From contig CAVXNR010000003.1 in NCBI GenBank assembly GCA_963763095.1, forward strand, positions 62,001 through 126,000: DNA of 64,000 nt. The letters are read 5' to 3'. A program made the position numbers and the translations under genes. The notes under the pieces were generated by a model. It was not told the origin of the DNA. It ran no database searches and was given only the letters and a program-made list of their open reading frames with translations. This DNA comes from CAVUCH01 sp963763095. Its GTDB lineage: Bacteria > Acidobacteriota > Vicinamibacteria > Vicinamibacterales > JAENWD01. Shown here piece by piece: positions 1-8,786 of the stretch; positions within the stretch are counted from its first letter, which is position 1; each line of letters begins with the position of its first letter.

Positions 1-1
1 C

Positions 2-1801
2 TACCTGCACGCGCTGCTGCCTCATGAGCCGTACATCTACATGCGTACGGGCCAGCAGTTCACGCATGACACGGGGCTCCCCGGACTGAACCGTGTGGAC
101 CGGTGGATATCGGAGGAGTGGCCGGTTCTGCAGGCCTATCAGCGCCACCTGCTCCAGGTGGAGTATGCGGACGCGCTGCTTCAGCGCCTGTTGCAACGAC
201 TGAAGGCCGAGGGACTGTTCGATCCGTCGCTCATCGTGATCACCGCCGATCACGGCGCGAGCTTCAGGCCCGGACGCCCGTTCAGGGGCCTCGACCGGTT
301 CACGGCGCCCGACATCATGGGGGTGCCGCTCTTCATCAAGGCGCCCGGCCAGCGTAGCGGACGGATTGACGACCGGAACGTGCAGGCGATCGACCTGCTG
401 CCAACGCTCGCCAACAGCCTCGGCGTGCGTCTTCGATCGGCTGTGGACGGCACCGCGGTCGTTGACGGCGCCGGCCGTCCAACCCGTAAAGTGATCCGGC
501 ACAGCGGTGCGACGCGAGAGATGGCGTTCGATGCCGAGTGGCTCGCCAGGGCGCAGATGGCATCCGTCACGCGGCGCTGGCACCTCTTCGAGGGCAGCGT
601 CTCGCCGGTGCCCTCTGGTGCGCCGCGCCGGCTGCTCGGGCTGCCCGCACCGGCAACGGGCGGAGACGCGGCGCAGGAACCGATGCAGGTGCTGCTCCGC
701 GATCCGCAGCTGCTGCGCACGGTCGATCTCTCCGCGCCGGTACTTCCTCTGGCGCTCGATGGCCGGCTCGTGGATCGCGACGGGCAACCTGCCGCGTCGA
801 TGCTGGCGATTGCCGTCAACGGGCAGATCCGGGCGCTCACCAGAACGCTGGATCGGCTGGCCCCGGGCACGTGGTCCGCGCAGCTGGAGCCCGGTGCGCT
901 GCGCGCAGGATCGAACGACATCAGGATATTCCTCGTGTCCCGAGACGGCGGGCAGCTGCAGCTGGCGTATGCGGCAGGCCCGCGGCCGCCCACGGTCGAT
1001 CTGGCATCCGACACTGCGGCGCGGTTCTGGTCGGTTCGACAGACCGGACTATCCCCGCCGCAACAGGCGTCGGTGCCCTTCCGCTGGACTGACCGCGAGG
1101 CATCGATCATCGCGCCGCTCGAGGACGAACAGCCCCCCGGATCGCTTCGGATCGGGATTGCCGGACCCCCTCCGTCCGGCGCGCATCTGGGGCTGCGGGT
1201 GAACGGCTGTGCGCTCTACGAGGGACCGGTGGAATCCACGCCCTGGTACCGGACGTTCTCGCTCGCTCGCTGTTCAGGGCTCCGGGCCATCACCGAGGCT
1301 CGCATCGTCATCCAGGCAGTGGGAGGAGCCGCCCACGGGCCGGCTGGTATGGCGCTCGAGACGGTGAACCTGTTTCCCGGCCCGTGGCCGCCGCCGCACC
1401 CTCCCCTCGATCTCCGCGCAGCCGTGCGCGTCGTGGGCGGCGCACGCGAGCTGGTGGCGCACACCGATCTGCTCGTCGTCGACGTGCAGAACCGTGGAGC
1501 GACCGCCTGGGCGGACGCATCAGGGGACCGCGATCCATCCGGCAATGCCGCCCTGGAACTGCGTTGGCGTCGTTCCCCCTCCGGCGTGGAGGATCGCACG
1601 CAACGAATGCGGTTTCCGCGCGTGCTGCATCCGGGAGACAACGTGCGAGTGGAGGTTCCGATCGTCCCGCCACCGTCTGTCGCCGGCGCAGGCCCGTGGG
1701 ACGTCGCCGTGGTGCCGGTCACGACCGAGGGCGCCGAAATCGTGCTCGACGCGCCATGCACGGTGCGCGTCCGTGCGGCGCCGGCGAATGGCGCCGAGTG
1801 A
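2..1801 (+). CDS. Sulfatase/alkaline-phosphatase superfamily protein, 5' end outside window
   Basis: The reading frame is already open at the window edge (it reads YLHALLPHEPYIY before the first Met at 41), so this is the C-terminal 600 or so residues of a longer protein. The segment ITADHGASFRPG followed by PDIMGVPLFIKAPGQ and AIDLLPTLANSLGV is the classic C-terminal half of the sulfatase fold: the Asp-His pair is a metal-binding site and the 'D-LPT' segment is conserved. The nucleophile region would lie upstream and cannot be seen. The roughly 400 residues after the catalytic part look like beta-rich accessory domains. No substrate can be inferred. It is convergent with the next gene, with 11 bases between the stops. 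Confidence 0.8.
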   Translation, partial: YLHALLPHEPYIYMRTGQQFTHDTGLPGLNRVDRWISEEWPVLQAYQRHLLQVEYADALLQRLLQRLKAEGLFDPSLIVITADHGASFRPGRPFRGLDRFTAPDIMGVPLFIKAPGQRSGRIDDRNVQAIDLLPTLANSLGVRLRSAVDGTAVVDGAGRPTRKVIRHSGATREMAFDAEWLARAQMASVTRRWHLFEGSVSPVPSGAPRRLLGLPAPATGGDAAQEPMQVLLRDPQLLRTVDLSAPVLPLALDGRLVDRDGQPAASMLAIAVNGQIRALTRTLDRLAPGTWSAQLEPGALRAGSNDIRIFLVSRDGGQLQLAYAAGPRPPTVDLASDTAARFWSVRQTGLSPPQQASVPFRWTDREASIIAPLEDEQPPGSLRIGIAGPPPSGAHLGLRVNGCALYEGPVESTPWYRTFSLARCSGLRAITEARIVIQAVGGAAHGPAGMALETVNLFPGPWPPPHPPLDLRAAVRVVGGARELVAHTDLLVVDVQNRGATAWADASGDRDPSGNAALELRWRRSPSGVEDRTQRMRFPRVLHPGDNVRVEVPIVPPPSVAGAGPWDVAVVPVTTEGAEIVLDAPCTVRVRAAPANGAE

Positions 1802-1812
1802 CGCGCGATCCT

Positions 1813-3159
1813 CTACATGACGTGCCTGGCGGGCCGCACGGTGAAAAACAGGCTGAAGCCTGGTTCGACGCGGCGGTAGTACCCGTGCGTGAGCTCACGC
1901 GGCACCAGGCCCGCCGAGACGCTGCCCCCGACGCCGGAGACGAGTCCCTTGCGGGGCGCGAAGTTGTGCACGTACCCGCCCTGCAGCTTCCCGACCGTGA
2001 AGACACTGGTCGCGTACTCGTGCGCGTGCAGGTCGTGGGCGGGTTTCTCTACGGCCTCAGCCCTTCCGAACCATGTGTGCCGATCGCCGAGGTTCACCGC
2101 CGTCTCGAGCATCAGTGCAAACGTGTCAGCCGTGAACTCGCCCTGCGGAATGACTTCGCGCGCCGAGTTGACGCCCAGGGCGATCGTCGTGGCCCAGATC
2201 CCGCCTTGCCTGAGGGGCCGGTGATACGTGACCGATGCGGTCGCCCTGTTCACGTCGGTTGGCGGCTCCGGAGCAAACCCTGCCTCCGCTTCGTTCAGGT
2301 GCCCTGCCGATACCTGGAACGCGAGGGTGTCGGTCGGAAGAAACGAGACGCGCGCGGACACGGAATCGAGGGGACCCAAATCGAGGTCGGCCCGACCCTC
2401 GTCGGGTTCGCGTCCATTGAAAACAGACACCTCCGCCTTCCAGCGGCGATCGTAGAGCCCCGTCGTCACCAGCCCGAAGGTGATGTGCGTGGCGTCGAGC
2501 CAGTGGTGCGAGATGGGCGCGATTGGATTGGGGCTCGCCGAGAGCCGGTGCGGGAACGCGGCGGGCCCCAGAGCCGGTTCTCCAGCCAGGCCCGCATAGA
2601 CCTGCCAGCGCAGCGACCCGCGGATCGGCCGGTCATAATCGCCGGCAAGCTCCATGAAGAGGTCGTGCGGATGTTGCCGGTCGTGAATCGTGTCACCCTC
2701 GCATGTCTCGCCAGTCGCCAGCTGATTCAGATACCCGCAGCCCGGGATCGTCAATGGCTCGGCGCTCAGCATGGCCCGGACGCCGACACGACCGGCCCCA
2801 GCAGGGCGCCTGGCCATGAGCATTCCCCAATTGACGCTGCCGAACTGATGTGTGCTGTAACCGCCGGTGCGATGGATGTCGCCCGGCTCGTACAGGAACT
2901 GCGCAAACGCGCGCCCGTGGAGCATCAGTTCCCAGCCCCGCCAGGTGTGCTGAAGTCCGTACATCGGCGTCACGTCCGGCAGCCACGCCGTTCCTGATGC
3001 GTCACGGTGTGGAAACAGCGACACCACATCGCCGGCGGGTTGATGTTCGTGCTGAGGTTGGGCCGCTGCCGGTTCGTGCACGTGCTGGGCCAGTGCAGGG
3101 ACTGCGATGAACAGGGTCCCGATGAGTGTGAGACACACGAACAATCTGGGCCAGAGCAT
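1813..3159 (-). CDS. Secreted outer-membrane-type protein, histidine-rich N-terminus
   Basis: 448 residues. An N-terminal signal peptide (hydrophobic LFVCLTLIGTLFIAVPALAQ, cleavage after the AQ) is followed by a short His-rich stretch (HVHEPAAAQPQHEHQPAG). The mature part has alternating aromatic and polar residues typical of a beta-barrel or beta-rich outer-membrane protein (for example MYGLQHTWRGWELMLHG and HHWLDATHITFGLV), and it ends in hydrophobic RHVM. I recognise similar proteins as hypothetical proteins often found near copper or heavy-metal genes, but no metal genes are visible here. The function is unknown and the outer-membrane location is an inference. Confidence 0.7.
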   Translation of the reverse strand: MLWPRLFVCLTLIGTLFIAVPALAQHVHEPAAAQPQHEHQPAGDVVSLFPHRDASGTAWLPDVTPMYGLQHTWRGWELMLHGRAFAQFLYEPGDIHRTGGYSTHQFGSVNWGMLMARRPAGAGRVGVRAMLSAEPLTIPGCGYLNQLATGETCEGDTIHDRQHPHDLFMELAGDYDRPIRGSLRWQVYAGLAGEPALGPAAFPHRLSASPNPIAPISHHWLDATHITFGLVTTGLYDRRWKAEVSVFNGREPDEGRADLDLGPLDSVSARVSFLPTDTLAFQVSAGHLNEAEAGFAPEPPTDVNRATASVTYHRPLRQGGIWATTIALGVNSAREVIPQGEFTADTFALMLETAVNLGDRHTWFGRAEAVEKPAHDLHAHEYATSVFTVGKLQGGYVHNFAPRKGLVSGVGGSVSAGLVPRELTHGYYRRVEPGFSLFFTVRPARHVM

Positions 3160-3186
3160 AGGCAGTGGTCAGTTCGGCTCGCGCCA

Positions 3187-3243
3187 GCGGCAAGCCCTCA
3201 TGGGCAAGTATGGTTGAGCGGCAAGCCCGCATGGGCCAGTATG
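3187..3243. repeat. Tandem direct repeat, two 26-bp units
   Basis: Two near-identical 26-bp units (3187-3212 and 3218-3243), both beginning GCGGCAAGCCC and ending with AGTATG, lie 31 bp apart just upstream of the outer-membrane gene's start. They differ at only two or three positions. They could be part of that gene's control region or belong to the adjacent palindromic repeat cluster. Confidence 0.6.
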
Positions 3244-3302
3244 AGTGATAACTGGCGTGAGCTGGATTCGGCTGCGCCCTGGTGGGACGTTGGAGACAGG
3301 AG

Positions 3303-3403
3303 CTTGTGTTGTCACTGAACCACTCGTGTGGGGCGGGGCTTCAGCCCCTGCAAATCGGTACGCGCGAGCAGGCCTGAAGGCCTGCCCCACGTGACTACAC
3401 AAG
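3303..3403. repeat. Large palindromic (MITE/REP-like) element
   Basis: Outer arms CTTGTGTTGTCAC (3303-3315) and GTGACTACACAAG (3391-3403) are near-perfect inverted copies. Inside them 3328-3351 and 3368-3390 form a second inverted pair, each containing its own small palindrome around CTTCAG/CTGAAG. Nothing in the element codes for protein. Two further units follow: TTTCAGTCCGGATG / TTTCAATCCGGATG direct repeats near 3438 and 3463, and the palindrome GCCGGGACTTCAGTCCCGGC near 3483. The rest of 3160-3674 shows no gene. Confidence 0.65.
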
Positions 3404-3674
3404 TGAATCGCGGATGTAGTTGGGGGCGGAGTTGGGGTTTCAGTCCGGATGCTGGAGGCCGAGTTTCAATCCGGATGTGAAGCCGGGACTTCAGTCCCGG
3501 CGGACAGCACGCGAACAAGCTGCTGGCTGAGACGGTCGCAACGCCGCGGTGAGTGCCTTCATCTCGGGCGAAACGCTGTATCCCGCGCGACACAAGTGTG
3601 GCCGGCCTGAGAATGGGAAGGCGCCCAACCTCTTCCGTATGTCAAACGCGGGGTGTACCGATTCACCCAATCCC

Positions 3675-3893
3675 ATGGACAGGCGCACCTCGAATCCGCA
3701 TCCACATCCCCTCGTCAGCGGCTTTCCGTGTCCAGTCTGCGCGTGCGCGACCATACGGTTGGCCACCGTGGCGAAGTTCTTCTTCTACCTGCGCTGCGAC
3801 GCCTGCACGCACGTGTGGTCGCATCCCGAGCGGCGGCAAATCATGGACCGCCGGCGACTGAAGCAGGACGAACTAGACAGCCGCGCATCCTGA
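3675..3893 (+). CDS. Small zinc-ribbon protein (copy a)
   Basis: About 72 residues from ATG 3675. The frame is open upstream to 3549, but that stretch is low-complexity and overlaps repeats. It has CPVC then CDAC, 18 residues apart, with the aromatic spacer FFFYLRC and a Trp after the second pair (CTHVW), followed by a charged tail. Two CxxC pairs at this spacing predict one zinc ribbon. It shares the pattern CPxC ... FxLxCxxC...W with three neighbouring genes. A role in nucleic-acid binding is only a family guess. Confidence 0.55.
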   Translation: MDRRTSNPHPHPLVSGFPCPVCACATIRLATVAKFFFYLRCDACTHVWSHPERRQIMDRRRLKQDELDSRAS

Positions 3894-3952
3894 CGGCAAC
3901 CGCGCCGCTCATTAGGGGTTTCCCTGAGGCGAGTCGGGGAGGTCCTGATTGG

Positions 3953-4213
3953 ATGCTGCCGGAGGTCAGGATACGGTGCAGCGTCCACATGGCCCTACAC
4001 CACGCGCGGCCCTTCCGCCTTCCCGAACGCCGGTTCCGGCGTCTCGAGATAGGTCCGTGCTCCACCTGCGGCAGCCCGTGGGTGACCGTTCACGACCGCA
4101 CGACGGACGGACTGATTCTCGATTGTGTGGGATGCGAGCGCCGCTGGATTATTCTGAAGCCGAGCTCGGCCCTGAGCAGTACGCCCACTCTCACGCCTCC
4201 AGCCTCACACTGA
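3953..4213 (+). CDS. Small zinc-ribbon protein (copy b)
   Basis: Up to 86 residues, starting at ATG 3953 or ATG 3989. A ribbon of CSTC and CVGC with spacer SPWVTVHDRTTDGLILD is followed by ERRWIIL, matching the arrangement of the other small ribbons in this stretch, although the cysteine pairs are CSTC rather than CPxC. No clear ribosome-binding site favours either start. It is followed nine bases later by a small LRYxWN-family gene on the same strand, so the two may be co-transcribed. Confidence 0.5.
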   Translation: MLPEVRIRCSVHMALHHARPFRLPERRFRRLEIGPCSTCGSPWVTVHDRTTDGLILDCVGCERRWIILKPSSALSSTPTLTPPASH

Positions 4214-4221
4214 CTTGCCGC

Positions 4222-4485
4222 ATGCCTCGCGTGATCACCCACCGCGGCACGCTCTGGACATTGCGTCGTAACGGGGAGACAGCCCGCGCCGAGATTGTAG
4301 AGATCGAAGGAGTGGGGCTTGAACTCCGGTACACGTGCAACGAGCGGCCGATTGTGCAGCGCATCTTCAGCGACGGTGTTGACCTGCTGAGAGAAGCGGC
4401 GATTGAGCGGTTCGAGCGGGAGCGCCACGGGTGGACCGCGAATCCCCGTGCTGCCGGGAACACCGCTCGACCAGCTCGCATATGA
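4222..4485 (+). CDS. Small LRYxWN-family protein (copy A)
   Basis: 87 residues starting MPRVITHRGTLWTLRR. The core reads LWTLRR...ARAEIVEIEG...LELRYTCNERP...RIF followed by a probable helix. The same layout (short basic N-terminus, beta strands, ELRY-x-x-N, a phenylalanine, then a helix) occurs in the genes at 8787-9062 and 62120-62501, so this is a paralogous family within this genome. Its function is unknown; it is likely a small cytoplasmic beta-alpha domain. Confidence 0.5.
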   Translation: MPRVITHRGTLWTLRRNGETARAEIVEIEGVGLELRYTCNERPIVQRIFSDGVDLLREAAIERFERERHGWTANPRAAGNTARPARI

Positions 4486-4596
4486 ACACCCCCGGACATC
4501 GGTCTCGGCGCGCGGCGCTGACGACACCGGGGCTCCCTCACGCGCGAGTTCACGGCCAACGAGGCAGCCGACGGCGCATCGATAACCGCGCCGCGA

Positions 4597-4776
4597 CTAC
4601 GTCGGAAGGGTCGGATCGGTGAGCTCGCTGAGTAAGGGCGAGCGATCGGCGAGCCAGAGAGCCCCACACTGCAGACAGGACAGATACCACAACCCAGTGC
4701 GCATCTGCCCGACGACTTCGACTGGCGAGCGGCCGCATTCGGGACACGGCACGGAAACCAACTCAGGACGGTTCAT
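4597..4776 (-). CDS. Small zinc-ribbon protein (copy c)
   Basis: 59 residues from the ATG at 4776: MNRPELVSVPCPECGRSP, spacer ending YLSC, then CLQCGALW. Two Cys pairs and a trailing Trp predict one zinc ribbon. It is clearly paralogous to the gene at 6332-6553 (PELVSVPCPECGRSPVEV against SELVAVPCPECGCSPVEV). The similarity continues upstream of the start codons: about 60-130 bases 5' of each gene the DNA matches again and can be read as a related peptide with the shared residues HxxTLA and VER, without a convincing start codon in this copy. Confidence 0.6.
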   Translation of the reverse strand: MNRPELVSVPCPECGRSPVEVVGQMRTGLWYLSCLQCGALWLADRSPLLSELTDPTLPT

Positions 4777-5045
4777 CGGGTGTTTCCTGCGTCGAGAAAG
4801 AGCCCGTTGCGGCGACGTCGCCCCGAGGCTTCGCGGCATCGGCACCCCGCTCCACGCACAGACGAGGTAGCAGCGGCTGTGCCAGTGTGCTGATGTGCAG
4901 AAGTTGGCCAGCGAGGAAGCGTCAACAGCAATGGTCGCGGAACGACGAACGTTAAGTCTGGTGCGCTGGCGATTTGCGCGAACGCTGCCGATGCAACGCC
5001 ACCGGAACCCATGCCAGCCATCCTGGTCCTACAATCCCCGCCTGA

Positions 5046-6299
5046 ATGATTCCAGCTGAAAATGACCGCGACGGGCCGCCGAGCGCTACGGCGTTGCGTC
5101 CCCGCCGCAGACTGGTGCCTGACTTCCGCGGTCTGCCGCGCCCGTTCTGGGTGCTCTTCGCCGGCACGCTCGTCAACCGTGTGGCCGGATTCGTGATTGT
5201 CTTCCTCGCGATCTATCTCACCGAGGTACAGGGGCTCACCGCCGTCCAGGCCGGAGCGGTGATTTCGGCGTATGGCGTTGGGGCCATGGGGGGCGGCGCG
5301 TTCGGGGGCGCGGTATCGGATCGCGTGGGTCGCCGGCCTGTTCTCGCCCTCTCGCTGATCGGCGGCGGGGCCAGCATGCTGCTGCTCGGCCTGCTGACGA
5401 CGACGCCCGCCATTACCGGTGGCGCGCTGCTTACCGGACTCCTGTACGAAATGTATCGGCCCGTGGTGTCCGCGACGATTGCAGACGTCGTGACCGTCGA
5501 GGACCGGCCGCGCGCGTACGGATTGATCTATTGGGCCGTGAACCTCGGTGCGTCCATCGCGCCCCTTCTTGGGGGCGTCATCGCGGCGAGCAGTTATCGC
5601 GCGTTGTTCGTCGCGGACGCCGCAACCACGGCGTTGTACGGCGTGATCGTGCTGGCTGCCCTTCCGGAGACGCGGCCCGCGGCACACCCGCGGTCAGACG
5701 GCACGCCTGGAGCCGTCCGGGCCGTCTTCGGCGACCCTCTCTTACTCGCGGTGTGCGGCCTCACGTTCGCGTTCTCGATAGTGTTCTTTCAGTCGTTCAT
5801 CGGACTCCCGATCGACGTGCGCGCGCATGGCCTGTCGGCTCCGGCCTTCGGTGCGCTCATTGCGATTAACGGCCTTCTGATCGTGTTCCTTCAGCCCTTC
5901 GCCGGAGAGCTCACGCGATATCGGTCGCGCTACGCGACGCTGGCGGCTGCCTCGCTGCTGCTCGGCGCCGGTCTCGGGATGAACGCGTGGGTCGGATCGT
6001 TCGGCGGCTATGCCGTGTCCGTCACGATCTGGACGCTTGGGGAGATCCTGTTCGCACCGGCCTCCCAGTCGCTCGTTGCCGACCTGGCGCCCACGCCTCT
6101 TCGCGGGGCATACCAGGGCGCCTTTGCGCTCGCATTTACCGGCGCCTTTGCCGCCGCCCCGGCACTCGGTGGATACGTCCTCGCTCACGGCGGCGCAACC
6201 TGGCTCTGGGTGGCGTGCCTGGTGACGAGCATGCTGGTGGCGGCTGGGTTTTGGTCGGTGGGTGAACGGGTCACGCAGCAGCATCGAATCGACGATTGA
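5046..6299 (+). CDS. Major facilitator superfamily transporter
   Basis: 417 residues with about twelve hydrophobic segments. Motif A between helices 2 and 3 is SDRVGRRPVLALSLIG, and helix 4 contains LLTGLLYEMYRPVVSATIAD, which resembles drug-efflux-type MFS proteins. The N-terminal 30 residues are cytoplasmic and basic (RPRRRLV). The inner-membrane location follows from the segments; the substrate is not predictable, and multidrug or sugar efflux are both possible. ATG 5046 is used because no earlier in-frame start fits. No clear Shine-Dalgarno is seen, and no partner genes are attached. Confidence 0.85.
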   Translation: MIPAENDRDGPPSATALRPRRRLVPDFRGLPRPFWVLFAGTLVNRVAGFVIVFLAIYLTEVQGLTAVQAGAVISAYGVGAMGGGAFGGAVSDRVGRRPVLALSLIGGGASMLLLGLLTTTPAITGGALLTGLLYEMYRPVVSATIADVVTVEDRPRAYGLIYWAVNLGASIAPLLGGVIAASSYRALFVADAATTALYGVIVLAALPETRPAAHPRSDGTPGAVRAVFGDPLLLAVCGLTFAFSIVFFQSFIGLPIDVRAHGLSAPAFGALIAINGLLIVFLQPFAGELTRYRSRYATLAAASLLLGAGLGMNAWVGSFGGYAVSVTIWTLGEILFAPASQSLVADLAPTPLRGAYQGAFALAFTGAFAAAPALGGYVLAHGGATWLWVACLVTSMLVAAGFWSVGERVTQQHRIDD

Positions 6300-6331
6300 G
6301 GCGCCGGAGGAACCAGCGCCGCTACGCCCAA

Positions 6332-6553
6332 CTAGAACGGACGACGCCCCGATAATGGGCCGAACGCGATGACCTTGGGTGCCGGCTCGGTGATCGACGC
6401 CGGACGATTGAGAACCCAAGTGTCGACGGCCCAAATGGCCCGACACTGCGGACACCAAAGAAACCGCCTGCCGCTATGCATCGTCATGAGCACTTCCACC
6501 GGCGAGCAGCCACACTCGGGACACGGCACGGCAACCAGTTCGGAACTGTCCAT
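6332..6553 (-). CDS. Small zinc-ribbon protein (copy d)
   Basis: 73 residues from ATG 6553: MDSSELVAVPCPECGCSP, then FLWCPQCRAIW. It is paralogous to the copy at 4597-4776 in both coding and upstream sequence. The C-terminal 25 residues after the ribbon are unlike copy c. Upstream on the same strand near 6652-6715 is a short open frame (MTTLASQVLSRIPVERACRC) matching the peptide-like sequence upstream of copy c, so the duplicated unit was larger than the ribbon gene. Confidence 0.6.
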   Translation of the reverse strand: MDSSELVAVPCPECGCSPVEVLMTMHSGRRFLWCPQCRAIWAVDTWVLNRPASITEPAPKVIAFGPLSGRRPF

Positions 6554-6854
6554 CAGGATGATTCCCAAGGCTCGGAAAAAAGCGACCTGCCCGGCTGGAG
6601 GAACCAAGCAGGTCGTCTGGCACACGGGGCGGCGTGGAGCGCGCAGCGCCCGCTAGCATCGGCACGCGCGCTCCACGGGAATACGACTGAGCACCTGGGA
6701 TGCCAGCGTGGTCATGTGCACACGTTCGCAGGGATGCGAAAACGTGGAACATACGAGGGTGGAAAAGGCGGAGTTAAGTCTGCCGACCGATGGACCTTGG
6801 CTTTACTATGGAGGTTCTGGCGTGAGTTCGGCGCCTGCTCCTGAGAGGTTGGCT

Positions 6855-7472
6855 ATGCTTCCAGTTCGCTCGCCGCACGTGCCTGTTCTGATGGTCCTGA
6901 TAGCCATGTTCGTGGCCGCGCCGGCCTCGGCATCGCCGCTCTACACCTTCGATTCTGTTGCCATGGGAACGAACACCTCGCTGCTGGTTGCCGTTTCCCC
7001 GGGTGACAGCCAGCAGAAAGCACCCACGCCGCCACAGTCGGAGGCACCACAGAACGTTGAGATCAACGTGACCGTCAGAACTGGCGAGGGCGAGAAGAGT
7101 CAGGTCATCTACCAAGTCACGGGTGTGTTCGGTGATGGCGGATTCCAACAACTGAACACCGGACGAGACATGTTCGTCGAGTTGCCCGGAGCGCCAGCAG
7201 GTGGAAACTATCGTCCTACGGGCCTCTCGTTGAACGCGCAGCCCACTATCATCGGACGCAGCATTCTCCTCGCGTTCAAGGTCGATTTCACGTTGCCGGT
7301 GAGTCGCCAGCCGGGCGACAAGAACGAGCCGCCCAAAGTCCAGCAGGAAGCCACCACGATTCTCGAAAGTGGCAAACCATTAACGGTATTCACCAGCGAC
7401 TCTCCCGGCCAGACGCCAAAAATCTCTGTGGAACTGACAGCGACCATCCTGACGCGGAGTAGTCAGCCCTAG
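6855..7472 (+). CDS. Secreted protein of unknown function
   Basis: 205 residues. The ATG at 6855 is chosen because GAGAGG lies ten bases upstream and a signal peptide starts there (VPVLMVLIAMFVAAPASASP, cleavage after ASA). The mature part has paired strands such as NVEINVTVRTGEG, KSQVIYQVTGVFG and KISVELTATILTR, giving an all-beta look, with a Pro/Gln-rich linker near residue 60. No family recognised; it is probably periplasmic. The 7473-7757 gap after it shows no gene. Confidence 0.6.
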   Translation: MLPVRSPHVPVLMVLIAMFVAAPASASPLYTFDSVAMGTNTSLLVAVSPGDSQQKAPTPPQSEAPQNVEINVTVRTGEGEKSQVIYQVTGVFGDGGFQQLNTGRDMFVELPGAPAGGNYRPTGLSLNAQPTIIGRSILLAFKVDFTLPVSRQPGDKNEPPKVQQEATTILESGKPLTVFTSDSPGQTPKISVELTATILTRSSQP

Positions 7473-7757
7473 ACTTCTGGCTGAGTAGACCGAGCCGGCC
7501 GCCAGTGCATCGTGGAGCTGAAGGCCGACGGCACCTTTACAGACCCTGACAGCGGCGAGGTCCTGGCTCTGAAGAAGACTATGTAGTTGATACTCGGGAC
7601 CGCGGCAGAGCCATGCGCTCCGTGACGCACCGTCGGGCACGAACTCCCCAGGCACTGTGAGCGCGGCGCCGCTGCCGGACGAGAGCGGTCGCGGATGAGC
7701 AAGCGGTCACGGTGGGGGCGTCAATCTGAACGCCTCGCGCGCTGGTGTAAACGCCCG

Positions 7758-8000
7758 TCAGCCACCCTGTCCGTCTGACCAATGTTGCGGAGGGGTTTCG
7801 ATCAGCTCCGTATCCTCTGGTCCGCAGTCGTTCCCCTCAGAGTCCGTGTATCCGATGAGGGTGCCCTCGGTGTCATGCACGTCGATTGTGAACGTGACGA
7901 CGCGCCCCTCACGGTCGAACGCACCCTCATCCACGCTGTGCACGTGCAGCATCCGCACGCCCGTCACAAGCAGCCCGGTTTTCTTGTTGACGAGGAACAT
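7758..8000 (-). CDS. Hypothetical 80-residue protein
   Basis: The ATG at 8000 is preceded by a good GGAGGT nine bases upstream, so it is preferred over the frame's upstream extension. The protein begins MFLVNKKTGLLVTGVRML, contains VTFTIDVHDTEGTLIGYTD and ends in an acidic, Glu/Asp-rich tail. It looks like a small cytoplasmic beta protein. No family recognised. It lies beside a decayed permease fragment. Confidence 0.5.
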   Translation of the reverse strand: MFLVNKKTGLLVTGVRMLHVHSVDEGAFDREGRVVTFTIDVHDTEGTLIGYTDSEGNDCGPEDTELIETPPQHWSDGQGG

Positions 8001-8084
8001 CGACACCTCCGATTCGTGTCTCGCGCAGCTTACCAGCCTGGGGATCCGCCGCGCGGAATGCTTGACAAGTATCCCCATCCACCG

Positions 8085-8345
8085 ACGGCGCCCAGCGCCA
8101 TCCGCAACCGGATTTCGTGGCTCCGCTGTGAGACGACAAACGACATCACACCGTAGATGCCGAATGCGGCAAGTAGCAGCGCGACGACGGCGAAGCTGCC
8201 GAACAGCACCGTGTTGAAGCGGTCCGCGACCAGCGACTCGGACACAATCTGCTCCATCGTTTTCACGTCGGCCATCGGCAGATCGGGGTCCAGCGACTGC
8301 ACGAACCTCCGGGCGCGCAGCAGCGCGAAGAACCGGGGCGGGCTA
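8085..8345 (-). pseudogene. Remnant of an ADOP/MacB-type ABC permease
   Basis: In the minus frame the segment RRFVQSLDPDLPMADVKTME, then ESLVADRFNTVLFGSFAVVA, then FGIYGVMSFVVSQRSHEIRL matches the C-terminal periplasmic-to-membrane portion of orphan FtsX-type permeases such as the two intact copies at 15-17.7 and 29.6-32.3 kb. The match breaks off after RMALGA, and the upstream part is absent or scrambled. Roughly 85 codons survive and no start codon or full membrane domain remains. The DNA from 8346 to 8786 has no convincing gene, apart from a 27-codon hydrophobic frame on the minus strand near 8540-8625 (MLVFLILTAAVIIGLLYYM). Confidence 0.6.
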
Positions 8346-8786
8346 CCCTGCCGGCTCCGCTAGCGTAGTTCGCACCCTACGCCCATGTCGAGAATGCCCG
8401 GCGAGCGCCGCAACGGAACGCCCCACAGACCGGCGAGCTGTTCAGCACGCCTGGGGATGTGCTTCCGCAAGTGAATAGGCGATCTCGCGTTGCAACAACG
8501 AGTCATCATCTCGACCGCGGCCCGAGGGGGCGGGGAGCTTACGCGCGTGCTCCGGGGCCGCGCCGCATGTAGTACAAAAGGCCGATGATGACGGCGGCCG
8601 TCAGGATCAGGAAAACCAGCATCGACGAAATCCGTCTCGCGCAGCCGCCTTGCTCGTCGATGTTCCCGCGCGGGTACCCCTGCGCGGTGAGGGAGCAGCT
8701 CTGTCACGCGAGACCTGCGACAGACAACTGCGCATGTCAGTGTCGATGCACGACCGAAGTGGGCGAAGACGCAGATGAATCGCCCG

